A DNA stretch of 64,000 nucleotides from Methylicorpusculum oleiharenae (GTDB lineage Bacteria > Pseudomonadota > Gammaproteobacteria > Methylococcales > Methylomonadaceae): the NCBI RefSeq assembly GCF_009828925.2, contig NZ_WUTY02000001.1, forward strand, positions 2,758,492-2,822,491, given 5' to 3'. Position numbers and translations under genes: made by a program. The notes beneath the pieces are model-generated. The model ran no database searches, was not told the DNA's origin, and saw nothing but the letters and a program-made list of their open reading frames with translations. Of the stretch, positions 34,958-44,235 are shown in pieces (positions within the stretch are counted from its first letter, which is position 1; each line of letters starts with the position of its first letter).

Positions 34958-36337
34958 ATGAATCAAAATCTGACTTTCGACAGCGATTTAATCAATCGTT
35001 ACGATACAGCTGGACCCCGTTACACCTCTTATCCAACCGCGCTGGAACTGCATGACGGGTTTGAAGAGCAAGACTATGTGCGCCAAATTGAACTTTCCAA
35101 CGCCAGGGGCGGACCGCTGTCTTTGTATGTTCACATCCCATTTTGCGATACTGTCTGCTTTTATTGCGCCTGCAACAAAATTATTACTAACAACCGGCAA
35201 CATTCCGAGCCTTATCTGCAAAACTTGATAAAAGAAATTGCCTTGCAAGGCGCTCTTTTTGACCGTAAGCGGATCGTCGATCAGTTGCATTGGGGCGGAG
35301 GTACGCCGACGTTTTTAAACAATGCTCAAATGCAGGCATTAATGAACGCACTGCGTGAGCATTTTCATTTTAGATCCGATGATGAAGGTCAGTATTCAAT
35401 AGAAGTCGATCCCAGAGAAACCAACGACAGCACAATAGCTGAACTCAGGCGGCTAGGGTTTAACCGTATCAGTTTGGGATTGCAGGATTTTGACGTTAAT
35501 GTGCAAAAAGCGGTCAACCGGATCCAATCCGAGCAGGAAACGTTTGCTGTTTTGGCGGCTGCCCGCAAGGAAGGTTTCAGATCGGCCAGTATTGACTTGA
35601 TCTATGGGCTGCCTTTGCAGACGGTACAAAGTTTTTCGGTCACGCTGGATAAAATTTTGGCGGTCGAGCCGGATCGTTTCTCGGTGTTCAATTATGCGCA
35701 CTTGCCGCAGCGTTTTAAAACCCAGCGGCAGATCTATGAAGCCGATTTGCCTTCGGCTGAAGTCAAGCTGGCTATTTTGCAAACGGTGATTCAACGGCTG
35801 ACAGAGGCCGGATATGTCTATATCGGCATGGATCATTTTGCCAAACCGGATGACGAGTTGGCGGTTGCTCAGCGCGAAGGCAAGCTTTATCGGAATTTTC
35901 AAGGCTATTCCACCCATTCAGATTGCGATTTGATCGGTTTGGGGATTACCTCGATTGGACGGGTGGGGGATGCCTATATCCAGAATGCCAAAGAACTGGA
36001 AACCTATGCGCAGGCCTTAAGCCGGGATTATTTGCCGGTATTTAAAGGCGTGGTGTTAACTCAGGATGACAAAATCCGCCGCGAAGTCATCACCCAATTA
36101 ATTTGCCATTTTGAATTACATTTCGGCGCTATTGAACAACAGTTTGCCCTTGTATTTGATGACTATTTTGCAAAAGAATTGCGCGAATTGGAAAACATGC
36201 AGGCAGACGGACTGCTGGTTGTTTCATCATCCGGCATCAAGGTCTTGCCGGCAGGGCGGTTATTGATCCGCAATATCTGTATGATTTTTGACCGGTATCT
36301 GGCTAAAAAGAATGCGGCATTTTCAAAAGTGATTTAA
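34958..36337 (+). CDS. hemN: Oxygen-independent coproporphyrinogen III oxidase
   Basis: A 459-residue radical-SAM enzyme converting coproporphyrinogen III to protoporphyrinogen IX without oxygen. The cluster motif is HIPFCDTVCFYCACNK (CxxxCxxC, with the extra cysteine of HemN). YTSYPTA, LHWGGGTPTFL, SIEVDPRE and RISLGLQDFDVNVQKAVNRIQ follow. The C-terminal HemN domain has GLGITSIGRVGD. Length and N-terminal YDTAGPRYTSYPTA distinguish true HemN from HemW. No Fnr box was identified upstream. Identification is secure. Confidence 0.96.
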   Translation: MNQNLTFDSDLINRYDTAGPRYTSYPTALELHDGFEEQDYVRQIELSNARGGPLSLYVHIPFCDTVCFYCACNKIITNNRQHSEPYLQNLIKEIALQGALFDRKRIVDQLHWGGGTPTFLNNAQMQALMNALREHFHFRSDDEGQYSIEVDPRETNDSTIAELRRLGFNRISLGLQDFDVNVQKAVNRIQSEQETFAVLAAARKEGFRSASIDLIYGLPLQTVQSFSVTLDKILAVEPDRFSVFNYAHLPQRFKTQRQIYEADLPSAEVKLAILQTVIQRLTEAGYVYIGMDHFAKPDDELAVAQREGKLYRNFQGYSTHSDCDLIGLGITSIGRVGDAYIQNAKELETYAQALSRDYLPVFKGVVLTQDDKIRREVITQLICHFELHFGAIEQQFALVFDDYFAKELRELENMQADGLLVVSSSGIKVLPAGRLLIRNICMIFDRYLAKKNAAFSKVI

Positions 36338-36368
36338 TGTAATGTCACGCGTTAAATGGGGCTTTTAA

Positions 36369-36532
36369 CCAGCAAATACCCAGTTTAAACTTTTAAGGTG
36401 GCTTTGAGGGTTGGCGTAGGCCTTGCGAGGATCGCCGTAGACCCATCCAACGGGAGCGGCGGCATCCCTGCTGCCGGCATCCCCGCAAAGCTTGCGCCAT
36501 CCCTTTTTTATCATCTCACTGGGAATTGCTGG
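36369..36532 (+). mobile_element. Family B miniature element, copy B2 (MITE-like)
   Basis: 164 bp with terminal inverted repeats CCAGCAAATACCCAGT (36369-36384) and ACTGGGAATTGCTGG (36518-36532). It is flanked by a perfect 7-bp direct repeat CTTTTAA (36362-36368 and 36533-36539), as expected of a target duplication. The core resembles B1 (GGCTTTGAGGGTTGGCGTA, CGCCGTAGACCCATCCA). No coding capacity. It lies between hemN and the sigma54-type regulator. Confidence 0.8.
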
Positions 36533-36576
36533 CTTTTAACTTTACCGGTTGCATAATTCATAATGATCCCATGTAA

Positions 36577-37905
36577 ATGAATGAGTCCTTTTTAACCTGG
36601 ATGGAGCAATTCAATGATGCCGAACTTCTGGCGCGATTGTTTCAATTATTCAACGATCTGCCTTTTTATGCCGTAGATGAAGCTGGCCGCGTCCTGTTCT
36701 GGAATCCGGCTCTTGAGGATATCACCGGCTTCATGCAAACTGAGCTTTTAGGGCAGCCATCGCCGATCGCTTGTCCGCGTGATTATCCGAATGATGTTTT
36801 AATCCGGTCGATCGAATTTCAATCTAACGCCGGAAAAGTCATGCAACTGACAGTAAGAGAGCGGGGGCTGTTTGGACCTGATGGCGAACTGGCCGGCGCT
36901 GTTGCATGGGTCGCCGTTGACCGTGATCTTGAATCTGACAAACAGCCCGCCATCAAGCCTGTTGAACCCACTCAAAACTTTCATGGCATTATCAGTCGGT
37001 CGCCTGCAATGGAAGCGGTATTTCAAATTATACAGAACGCGGCCCAAACAGAAGCCACCGTTCTGGTCAGAGGGGAAAGCGGTTCCGGCAAGGAACTGGT
37101 TGCCCGGGCAATTCATGATCTCAGTATGCGCAGGCAGGCACCTTTTTTGGCCATCAATTGCGCGGCATTGTCTGCAAACTTGCTGGAAAGCGAATTATTC
37201 GGGCATGTTCGGGGTGCTTTTACCGGTGCCATCAAAGATCATCCGGGGTTATTTCAAAGAGCCAAAGGCGGCACGCTTTTTTTGGACGAAGTGGCTGAAC
37301 TGCCATTGGAACTTCAAGCCAAATTATTACGGGTCATTCAGGAACGAAATTACTATCCGGTTGGCGGAGACCGATTACTGGATGTGGATGTGCGTCTGGT
37401 TGCGGCCACCCATCGTTCGCTCCGTGAAGAGGTGAAATCAGGGCAATTTCGTGAAGATTTAATGTACCGCTTGCGGGTTGTACCTATTTTTTTGCCTTCT
37501 TTACGTGAACGAAGAGAAGATATTCCTCTTTTACTTTGGCATTTCATCCGATTACACAACGCCCAGAATTTTAGAAAAATAGAAAAAATTGATCCGCAAG
37601 CGATGCGGGTTTTGCTGGATTATCACTGGCCGGGTAATATCAGGGAATTACATAATATTATAGAATACGCCTTTGCCGTTGGACGGGGAGCTTGTCTGAG
37701 ATTGAGTGAGTTACCCCCCGAATTCAGGGAAGCGGCCAAACCGGAACCGATACTGCAGACACCTGTCCTTACGGCGAAAAATGAAGAGGACTTTATCCGC
37801 GAGGCACTTAAACGGTCTTCAGGGTCAGTTGAGGCTGCGGCCGGCATGCTGGGTATGAGTCGCGTTACATTTTGGCGAAAACGCAAACGTTATGGCATAG
37901 AATGA
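36577..37905 (+). CDS. PAS-containing sigma54-dependent transcription activator
   Basis: 442 residues. The N-terminal PAS domain (about 15-120) includes [23 protein letters not shown]. The AAA+ domain starts near residue 140, with Walker A GESGSGKE at 166-173, the sigma54-contacting GAFTGA at 213-218 and [23 protein letters not shown] as Walker B. A Fis-type helix-turn-helix ([25 protein letters not shown]) ends the protein. There is no receiver domain, so the PAS ligand or cofactor probably controls it directly. No kinase or sigma54 target gene lies next to it. Regulated genes are unknown. Confidence 0.93.
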   Translation: MNESFLTWMEQFNDAELLARLFQLFNDLPFYAVDEAGRVLFWNPALEDITGFMQTELLGQPSPIACPRDYPNDVLIRSIEFQSNAGKVMQLTVRERGLFGPDGELAGAVAWVAVDRDLESDKQPAIKPVEPTQNFHGIISRSPAMEAVFQIIQNAAQTEATVLVRGESGSGKELVARAIHDLSMRRQAPFLAINCAALSANLLESELFGHVRGAFTGAIKDHPGLFQRAKGGTLFLDEVAELPLELQAKLLRVIQERNYYPVGGDRLLDVDVRLVAATHRSLREEVKSGQFREDLMYRLRVVPIFLPSLRERREDIPLLLWHFIRLHNAQNFRKIEKIDPQAMRVLLDYHWPGNIRELHNIIEYAFAVGRGACLRLSELPPEFREAAKPEPILQTPVLTAKNEEDFIREALKRSSGSVEAAAGMLGMSRVTFWRKRKRYGIE

Positions 37906-37928
37906 CTGTCAAATCACTTTTCTAAATA

Positions 37929-38855
37929 ATGCCGATGCGGATTACGTTACATCAATTACAACTCTTCGATGCGGCAGCAAGAATGCCCAGTTTTAAAGCA
38001 GCAGCCGAGGCGTTGAATTTGAGTCCGCCAGCCTTGAGTATTCAACTTAAAATTCTGGAAGAATCCCTGGGCGTCAGTCTATTTGAGCAGATCGGCAAGA
38101 AAAAATACCTGACGTCGCCGGGCTTGGAACTTCAGCAAGTCTGTCACCGCATTTTTGACGAACTGAATCATCTGGATATGCGATTCACGCAACTGCGTGG
38201 CGGTATGGCGGGAAAGTTGAGTATCGCCATCGTGACCAGTGCTAAATATTTTACGCCGCATTTGTTTGGTGCCTTTCAAAGGGTTTATCCTAATGTAGAA
38301 TTCAACATGATGGTTGCCAATCGCACCCGAATACTGGAGCGGCTGGAAAATAATGCAGATGATTTGGTGATCATGGCGCATGTGCCCGATGCCTTTGATA
38401 TAAAGGCCGTAGATTTTCTGGATAATCCTCTGATTGTTATTGCTTCACCGGATCACCCGTTGGTGAATGTCAAAAATATATCCTTTGAACAACTTGCGCA
38501 GCAGCCTTTTTTAATCAGGGAAAGCGGTTCAGGAACCCGAATGGCGGTTGAGCAGTATTTCAGTTCCCACAATGCGGCGATGAAAGTGGCAATGGAGTTG
38601 GGAAGCAGTGAGGCGATTAAACAAGGCGTTCTGGCGGGTTTGGGTATTTCCATACTCTCTCGCCACTGCGTGTGGCTGGAATTGAAAACGGGCTTTTTAA
38701 AGCAGTTGGATGTACAGGGCTATCCTGATGTGCGGTCCTGGTATGTCGTTTACCGCGTAGGCAAGCAACTTTCACCGGTTGCCGAGGCCTTCATCAAATT
38801 TATTGTTGCTAATGGACAGATAATGCTGGATGAAGTGGAACAACTGTATCGATAG
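37929..38855 (+). CDS. LysR-family regulator, CbbR/PycR-like
   Basis: 308 residues. An N-terminal winged helix (ITLHQLQLFDAAARMPSFKAAAEALNLSPPALSIQLKILEES, split by family spacing) is followed by a LysR effector domain (about 95-300). The long helix and sequence resemble CbbR, the regulator of Calvin-cycle genes. The neighbour downstream is pyruvate carboxylase, and in pseudomonads a LysR protein (PycR) precedes pycA, so control of pycAB is plausible. The ATG at 37935 (MRITLHQ) is another possible start. Two mobile repeats now separate it from pycA. Confidence 0.88.
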   Translation: MPMRITLHQLQLFDAAARMPSFKAAAEALNLSPPALSIQLKILEESLGVSLFEQIGKKKYLTSPGLELQQVCHRIFDELNHLDMRFTQLRGGMAGKLSIAIVTSAKYFTPHLFGAFQRVYPNVEFNMMVANRTRILERLENNADDLVIMAHVPDAFDIKAVDFLDNPLIVIASPDHPLVNVKNISFEQLAQQPFLIRESGSGTRMAVEQYFSSHNAAMKVAMELGSSEAIKQGVLAGLGISILSRHCVWLELKTGFLKQLDVQGYPDVRSWYVVYRVGKQLSPVAEAFIKFIVANGQIMLDEVEQLYR

Positions 38856-38906
38856 CTTAACGCTTAAGAGCTATTTGAAAATTGTTCGAAGAAATAAATA
38901 GTACGG

Positions 38907-39060
38907 GTCTCTGCTCACCCCCTTCCAATTTTATTGGGTGTAGGTGGTTGATTGAAAAGGCTTCTGCAACAGGGATGTTACAGAGAGCTACAGGGACGTG
39001 TTTACGCGTCCTTTGAAATCAAGCACCTACATCCTTAATTCAAAGCGGGCGAGTAGTTAC
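38907..39060 (-). mobile_element. Family A miniature element, copy A3 (MITE-like)
   Basis: 154 bp in the opposite orientation to A1, with ends GTCTCTGCTC and GAGTAGTTAC. The flanks TAGTACGG (38899-38906) and TGGTACGG (39061-39068) match at 7 of 8 bases, an aged 8-bp target duplication. The inside carries subterminal inverted repeats around GGTGNTTGATT and AATCAAGCACC. Non-coding. It is the first of three repeats in the lysR-pycA gap. Confidence 0.85.
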
Positions 39061-39454
39061 TGGTACGGTACATTAACAATAAGTTTATCCACGGAAAAGT
39101 TAAAACCACGAAAGTATTCAAGGCGATAGCTCGTTGCAGAACCATAACCTAACGACCCTAACGATGTATATATTATCCTGGAAAATGAAAGTACCTGGTT
39201 ATGATCGTGCACTTTTACAGTCAAGGGGAATAGTGTATTTCTGTAACGGTCTGATATTCTAGGTCATTTAGTGCATTTGGAGAGCTAAAATCGGTTTTTC
39301 GAGGAATAGGTTAACGGCGTTATCATGGCTTTTATCGTTTAGTTTTATTTAACTATTCCGTTAAAATAATTAAATGTATTTAAGTTGCTAACTGGCTTAT
39401 GCTTAAAATCAAGTAACTGTCCAGCGAAACAACAAAACGAAGAAGATGCACCGG

Positions 39455-39491
39455 GTAGTTGGGTTAGGCTCTCCGAGCTAACCCAACCTAC
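39455..39491. repeat. Palindromic repeat, family C (short copy)
   Basis: GTAGTTGGGTTAGGCTCT and its near-inverse ending AGCTAACCCAACCTAC form a 37-bp hairpin. It lies between the two family A elements of the lysR-pycA gap and is related to 17644-17729. Confidence 0.6.
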
Positions 39492-39511
39492 TCTGAAACA
39501 TTACAAATTAA

Positions 39512-39664
39512 GTAACTACTCGCTCACCTGGAATAGAGGATTTAGGTGCTTGATTGAACAGGATTGTGCAACGGGGATGTTGCAGAGAGCTTCAGGGATG
39601 TATTTATGCGCCCTTTGAAATCAAGCGTCTACACCCAATAAAATGGAAGGGTGTGAGCAGATAC
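39512..39664 (+). mobile_element. Family A miniature element, copy A4, with inverted core
   Basis: 153 bp, beginning GTAACTACTCG and ending GAGCAGATAC like A1. It is flanked by a perfect 8-bp direct repeat CAAATTAA (39504-39511 and 39665-39672). Its inner 75 bp or so, however, aligns with A3 on the same strand while its ends align with A1, so the core is inverted relative to the arms. It ends 34 bp before the likely pycA start, so the pycA promoter or leader must lie in or beside it. Confidence 0.85.
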
Positions 39665-39697
39665 CAAATTAATATCATTACGGGGTCTCCAGCTGTT

Positions 39698-41116
39698 ATG
39701 TTACGCAAAATTCTTATCGCCAATCGCGGCGAAATTGCTGTCAGAATTATCAGGGCCTGTGCAGAAATGGGCATTCGCTCGGTAGCAATCTATTCAGAGG
39801 CGGACCGTTTTGCACTGCATGTCAAAAAGGCGGATGAATCCTACTGCATAGGAAGTGAACCTCTTGCGGGTTATCTTAACCCTCACGCCTTAGTCAACCT
39901 CGCTGCTGCAACCGGCTGCGATGCCATTCATCCGGGTTATGGATTTTTGTCTGAAAATGCACTTTTTGCTAAAATCTGCAAAGACCGTGGGCTGGTTTTT
40001 ATAGGTCCGGAGCCCGATGTCATTCATCGCATGGGCGATAAAACCGAAGCCCGTAAAGCAATGATTAAAGCCGGTATTCCGGTGACGCCCGGTTCAGAAG
40101 GCAATGTTGCCAATGTCGAAGAAGCACTGTCCATAGCGGAACAAATCGGTTATCCGATCATGTTGAAAGCAACGTCCGGCGGGGGCGGCAGGGGCATTCG
40201 CCGCTGCGATAGTCAGCAGGAATTGCTGCAAAACTACGACAGGGTTATTTCCGAGGCGACCAAAGCTTTTGGAAGTGCCGACGTATTTTTGGAAAAATGT
40301 GTCGTCAATCCAAGGCATATTGAAGTGCAGGTGCTGGCCGATCATCACGGCAATACCATTCATCTTTACGAACGCGATTGTTCCATTCAGCGCCGCAATC
40401 AAAAGTTGATCGAAATAGCCCCCTCGCCCCAGCTCGATGAAGCTCAGCGCCAGTATATCGGGGGGCTTGCCGTGTTGGCGGCCAAAGCGGTGGGTTATAC
40501 CAATGCGGGGACAGTAGAGTTCTTGCTGGATGACAAAGACCGTTTTTACTTTATGGAAATGAATACCCGCGTTCAGGTTGAGCATACCATTACTGAAACC
40601 ATTACTGGCGTGGATATTGTCGAAGAACAAATCCGGGTTGCTGCCGGCTTACCCTTGCGTTTCAAGCAAGAGGAAATCAAACGCAGGGGCTACGCCATTC
40701 AGTTTCGCGTCAATGCCGAAGACCCGAAAAACAGTTTTTTACCCAGTTTCGGACATATTTCCCGTTATTACGCGCCGGGCGGTCCGGGTGTGCGTACCGA
40801 TACAGCTATTTATACCGGCTATGAAGTCCCGCCATTTTATGACTCCATGCTGGCTAAAGTGATTGTGAATGCGCATACCTGGGAAGATGCCATCAAGCGT
40901 GGGGAAAGAGCGCTCAAAGATATGGGTTTGTTCGGCATTAAAACGACGATCCCTTATTATTTGAAAATTTTGAGCCACCCTGAGTTTCGATCCGGCCGCT
41001 TCAATACCAGCTTTGTCGAAAGTCATCCCGAACTGGTCAATTATTCGTTAAAACCCAGACCTGAAGTATTGGCCAGCGTAATTGCTGCAGCCATGGCCGC
41101 GCATACCGGTCTTTGA
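39698..41116 (+). CDS. pycA: Pyruvate carboxylase subunit A (biotin carboxylase)
   Basis: 472 residues, AccC-type. It carboxylates biotin with bicarbonate and ATP. It starts MLRKILIANRGEIAVRIIRACAEMGI; the ATP-grasp glycine loop is ATSGGGGRGIR and the catalytic region MEMNTRVQVEHTITE. The frame stays open upstream to 39554, but that part is inside repeat A4, and the family begins at the ATG at 39698. pycB follows 24 bp later, which marks this as the biotin carboxylase of a two-subunit pyruvate carboxylase rather than of acetyl-CoA carboxylase. Confidence 0.92.
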   Translation: MLRKILIANRGEIAVRIIRACAEMGIRSVAIYSEADRFALHVKKADESYCIGSEPLAGYLNPHALVNLAAATGCDAIHPGYGFLSENALFAKICKDRGLVFIGPEPDVIHRMGDKTEARKAMIKAGIPVTPGSEGNVANVEEALSIAEQIGYPIMLKATSGGGGRGIRRCDSQQELLQNYDRVISEATKAFGSADVFLEKCVVNPRHIEVQVLADHHGNTIHLYERDCSIQRRNQKLIEIAPSPQLDEAQRQYIGGLAVLAAKAVGYTNAGTVEFLLDDKDRFYFMEMNTRVQVEHTITETITGVDIVEEQIRVAAGLPLRFKQEEIKRRGYAIQFRVNAEDPKNSFLPSFGHISRYYAPGGPGVRTDTAIYTGYEVPPFYDSMLAKVIVNAHTWEDAIKRGERALKDMGLFGIKTTIPYYLKILSHPEFRSGRFNTSFVESHPELVNYSLKPRPEVLASVIAAAMAAHTGL

Positions 41117-41140
41117 ATCCGTTTTTCCTAGGAATACCCG

Positions 41141-42967
41141 ATGCAAAAAGTACACATTACTGACGTTATACTTCGCGATGCACACCAGTCATTGATTGCA
41201 ACGCGGCTGCGCACTGAGGACATGCTGCCCGCATGCGAGATGCTCGATAGTATCGGCTATTGGTCCTTGGAATGCTGGGGCGGGGCGACTTTTGATGCCT
41301 GTCTGCGTTTTCTGAAAGAAGATCCTTGGGAACGGCTAAGCAAGCTTAGAGCCGCTTTGCCTAAAACCCGCTTGCAGATGTTATTGCGCGGACAAAATTT
41401 GCTGGGTTATCGTCATTACTCCGATGATGTTGTTAAAGCGTTCATTGAGCGAGCAGCAGCTAACGGGATGGACGTATTCCGTATTTTTGATGCGTTGAAT
41501 GATGTCAGAAATCTCCAAACCGCTATTGAAGTGACCAAAGCGACCGGCAAGCATGCGCAGGGAACCATTTGTTACACCACCAGCCCGGTCCATGATGTCA
41601 AAAGTTTTGTGACTTTGGGCAAAGCGTTGGCGGATTTGGGTTGCGATTCGATTGCGATTAAGGACATGGCCGGACTGCTGACACCTTTTGCCGCTAGCGA
41701 CTTGGTCAAAGCACTTAAAGACGCACTGGATTTACCGCTGCATTTACATACGCATGCGACATCCGGTTTGGCAGAAATGTGCCAGCTTAAAGCCATTGAA
41801 GCAGGATGCGAGCATGTCGATACGGCTTTGTCCTCATGGTCCGGCGGCACCAGCCATCCGCCTACAGAGAGTTTGGTGACCGCGCTGCGCGGCACGCCTT
41901 ATGATACCGGTCTGGATTTGGATAAACTGGAAGCGGCAAATGCCTATTTTGCCAATGTCAGAAAAAAATACCGCCGTTTTGAAAGTGAATTTACCGGCGT
42001 GGATACGCGGGTTCATGTTTTTCAGGTGCCGGGCGGCATGATTTCGAATCTGGCCAACCAGTTGAAAGAGCGTAATGCGTTGGATCGCATCGAAGAAGTG
42101 TACAGAGAAATTCCCAAAGTACGTGAAGACCTGGGTTACCCGCCTTTGGTAACGCCGACTTCACAAATCGTCGGAACTCAGGCGGTACTGAATATTCTGA
42201 CGGGTAAGCGCTATGACACGATTTCCAACGAAGTAAAACGTTATTTGCAAGGCGGATACGGCAAAGCTCCTGCACCTGTGAACAAGGAATTACAACATAA
42301 GGCGATTGGTAAAGAAGACTTGATTGAATGCCGTCCGGCCGATTTGCTCAAGCCTGAATTCGAACATCTGCGTCAGGAAATTGCTCATCTGGCCAAAAAT
42401 GATGAGGACGTCTTGAGTTATGCGATGTTCCCTGAAATCGGCAAACAATTTCTGGAATTACGTTCCACTGATCATTTGGTCGCAGAGCCTTTGGAACTTG
42501 AAGCGCCGGTTGAAAATGGCCTAAAAACCGCGCCTACCGAATTTAATGTGGCATTGCACGGAGAGGCTTACCACATCAAAGTGACCGGAGCGGGGCCTAA
42601 GAATCAAACGCTGCGTCACTTTTATTTTATGGTCGATGGCGTGCCTGAAGAGATTGTCGTCGAAACGCTGGATGAAATAGTGCTCGACGGCGGTACACAA
42701 GGCGCGGTTCAAGGCAGTATTTCCAGCAAACGCCGCCGTCCCAGTGAACCGGGTGATGTGGTGGTCAGCATGCCTTGTAACATTCTTGAAGTACTGGTTA
42801 AACACGGGCAAAAAGTGGATGCAGGACAAGCGGTGCTGGTAACCGAAGCGATGAAAATGGAAACCGAAATTACCTCGCCGATTGCCGGTATCGTCAAAGC
42901 CGTTCATGTGGTTAAGGGTGAGCCGGCCAATCCGAATGAAGTGCTGATAGAAATTGTGCCTGAATGA
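41141..42967 (+). CDS. pycB: Pyruvate carboxylase subunit B (carboxyltransferase plus biotin carrier)
   Basis: 608 residues. The N-terminal HMGL-like TIM barrel (TDVILRDAHQSLIATRLRTEDM; FRIFDALNDVRNL; LHLHTHATSGLAEM) carries the metal-dependent carboxyltransferase site. A PYC/OADA domain follows. The C-terminal biotinyl domain has the biotin lysine in EAMKMETEI, after a linker. With PycA it forms oxaloacetate from pyruvate, replenishing the TCA cycle and supplying citrate synthase. Oxaloacetate decarboxylase alpha subunit has the same layout, but the adjacent biotin carboxylase and absence of membrane beta/gamma subunits favour pyruvate carboxylase. Confidence 0.92.
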   Translation: MQKVHITDVILRDAHQSLIATRLRTEDMLPACEMLDSIGYWSLECWGGATFDACLRFLKEDPWERLSKLRAALPKTRLQMLLRGQNLLGYRHYSDDVVKAFIERAAANGMDVFRIFDALNDVRNLQTAIEVTKATGKHAQGTICYTTSPVHDVKSFVTLGKALADLGCDSIAIKDMAGLLTPFAASDLVKALKDALDLPLHLHTHATSGLAEMCQLKAIEAGCEHVDTALSSWSGGTSHPPTESLVTALRGTPYDTGLDLDKLEAANAYFANVRKKYRRFESEFTGVDTRVHVFQVPGGMISNLANQLKERNALDRIEEVYREIPKVREDLGYPPLVTPTSQIVGTQAVLNILTGKRYDTISNEVKRYLQGGYGKAPAPVNKELQHKAIGKEDLIECRPADLLKPEFEHLRQEIAHLAKNDEDVLSYAMFPEIGKQFLELRSTDHLVAEPLELEAPVENGLKTAPTEFNVALHGEAYHIKVTGAGPKNQTLRHFYFMVDGVPEEIVVETLDEIVLDGGTQGAVQGSISSKRRRPSEPGDVVVSMPCNILEVLVKHGQKVDAGQAVLVTEAMKMETEITSPIAGIVKAVHVVKGEPANPNEVLIEIVPE

Positions 42968-43025
42968 AGCGCTTGATCATAAGCGGTGTGCCAGGCAACC
43001 CTTCTGAATCCAACTTCGCAAATTA

Positions 43026-44006
43026 ATGAGACCGATCAGAGCCAGTTCGGTCGCCATTGAGCGGGCGGCTGAATTATTAAAGCAGGGCGGCTTGGTTGCA
43101 TTTCCCACCGAGACAGTCTACGGCTTGGGCGCAGATGCTAGTAATGCTGAGGCGGTAAAGCGGATTTTTAGCGCCAAAGGACGTCCTGCCGATCATCCTC
43201 TGATTGTTCATCTTGCTTACAGTCATCAATTAAATGACTGGGCCATCGATATCCCTGATGCCGCTTTTAAATTGGCACAGGAGTTCTGGCCCGGACCTTT
43301 GGCGATAATTTTAAAAAAACAAGCTTACGTGCCGTCGGTAGTTACCGGCGGGCAGTCAACCATAGGCTTGCGGGTTCCTAATCATCCGGTTGCATTGTAT
43401 CTGCTGCGTCTCTTTGGCGGCGGCATCGCGGCGCCATCGGCCAATCGTTTTTGCCGCATCAGTCCTACCTGCGCCGATCATGTCGAAGAAGAGTTGGGCG
43501 ATGAAGTCGATATGATCCTGGATGGCGGCAACTGTCAGGTGGGTGTTGAATCGACAATCATCGATCTCAGCGGCAAACGGCCGATTTTGATCAGGCCCGG
43601 CCATATCAGTCTGGAGGAGTTGGAGACAGCTCTTCAGACGGAAGTGTCGTTTCCTGATATGAATAAACCCGGCTTGCGAGCGCCCGGTCTTTTGGCCGTT
43701 CACTATGCGCCGTTAACCACTGCAATACGGTGTAATTCAGCGCGTTTGGATGAGATGCTTTACGAATTAACGTCGGAAGGCAAATCAGTGGGGGTTTTGC
43801 TATACCAGTCAATGTTTGCAGAAATAGAAAATCTGCATGTCATTCAGGCGCCGTTGAAAGCTGAGCCTTATGCGCAGATGTTTTATGCGGCCTTACGGCA
43901 ATTGGATCATTTGAATCTAGACATCATTGTCGTTGAGCAGCCTCCCGAGAATGAGGACTGGCGAGCCATCAATGATCGCTTGAAAAAGGCGACGATTCCA
44001 CGTTAA
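43026..44006 (+). CDS. L-threonylcarbamoyladenylate synthase, Sua5 type
   Basis: 326 residues. It makes threonylcarbamoyl-AMP for the t6A modification of ANN-decoding tRNAs. The YrdC/TsaC domain comes first (GGLVAFPTETVYGLGADASN, KGRPADHPLIVHL, TIGLRVPNHPVALYLL, GIAAPSANRF, VESTIIDLSG). A C-terminal Sua5 domain of about 110 residues follows, which the short TsaC lacks. No clear ribosome site precedes the ATG. It is 58 bp after pycB. Identification is secure. Confidence 0.94.
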   Translation: MRPIRASSVAIERAAELLKQGGLVAFPTETVYGLGADASNAEAVKRIFSAKGRPADHPLIVHLAYSHQLNDWAIDIPDAAFKLAQEFWPGPLAIILKKQAYVPSVVTGGQSTIGLRVPNHPVALYLLRLFGGGIAAPSANRFCRISPTCADHVEEELGDEVDMILDGGNCQVGVESTIIDLSGKRPILIRPGHISLEELETALQTEVSFPDMNKPGLRAPGLLAVHYAPLTTAIRCNSARLDEMLYELTSEGKSVGVLLYQSMFAEIENLHVIQAPLKAEPYAQMFYAALRQLDHLNLDIIVVEQPPENEDWRAINDRLKKATIPR

Positions 44007-44046
44007 AAGCATGGCTTTTAGGGTGGGTTAGCTGCTCTTATACAGA

Positions 44047-44096
44047 AAAGCCCGATCAACAACTGCACAAAAAGTACCGTACAGCATTGACCGGGC
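44047..44096 (+). terminator. Possible terminator after the Sua5 gene
   Basis: Imperfect inverted arms GCCCGATCAA (44047-) and TTGACCGGGC (-44096) enclose about 30 nt. No good U-tract follows, so assignment is weak. Confidence 0.3.
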
Positions 44097-44235
44097 ATTC
44101 CTTTACTATCTCCAAAACGAAAGACAGTGCTTCGTTTTAAGAGTTCAGTCGCACATTAATTTTTTTTATTTGAGACGGACAATTTTGCTGCGGCTGATTA
44201 AATGTGAAACGGATCAAGCGCACCCAGAGCCTGAT

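Noticed and set aside
39554-39697. Open frame adding 48 residues to the N-terminus of pyruvate carboxylase subunit A
   Set aside because: The extension is read through repeat A4. The family starts at MLRKILIANRGEIA (39698).
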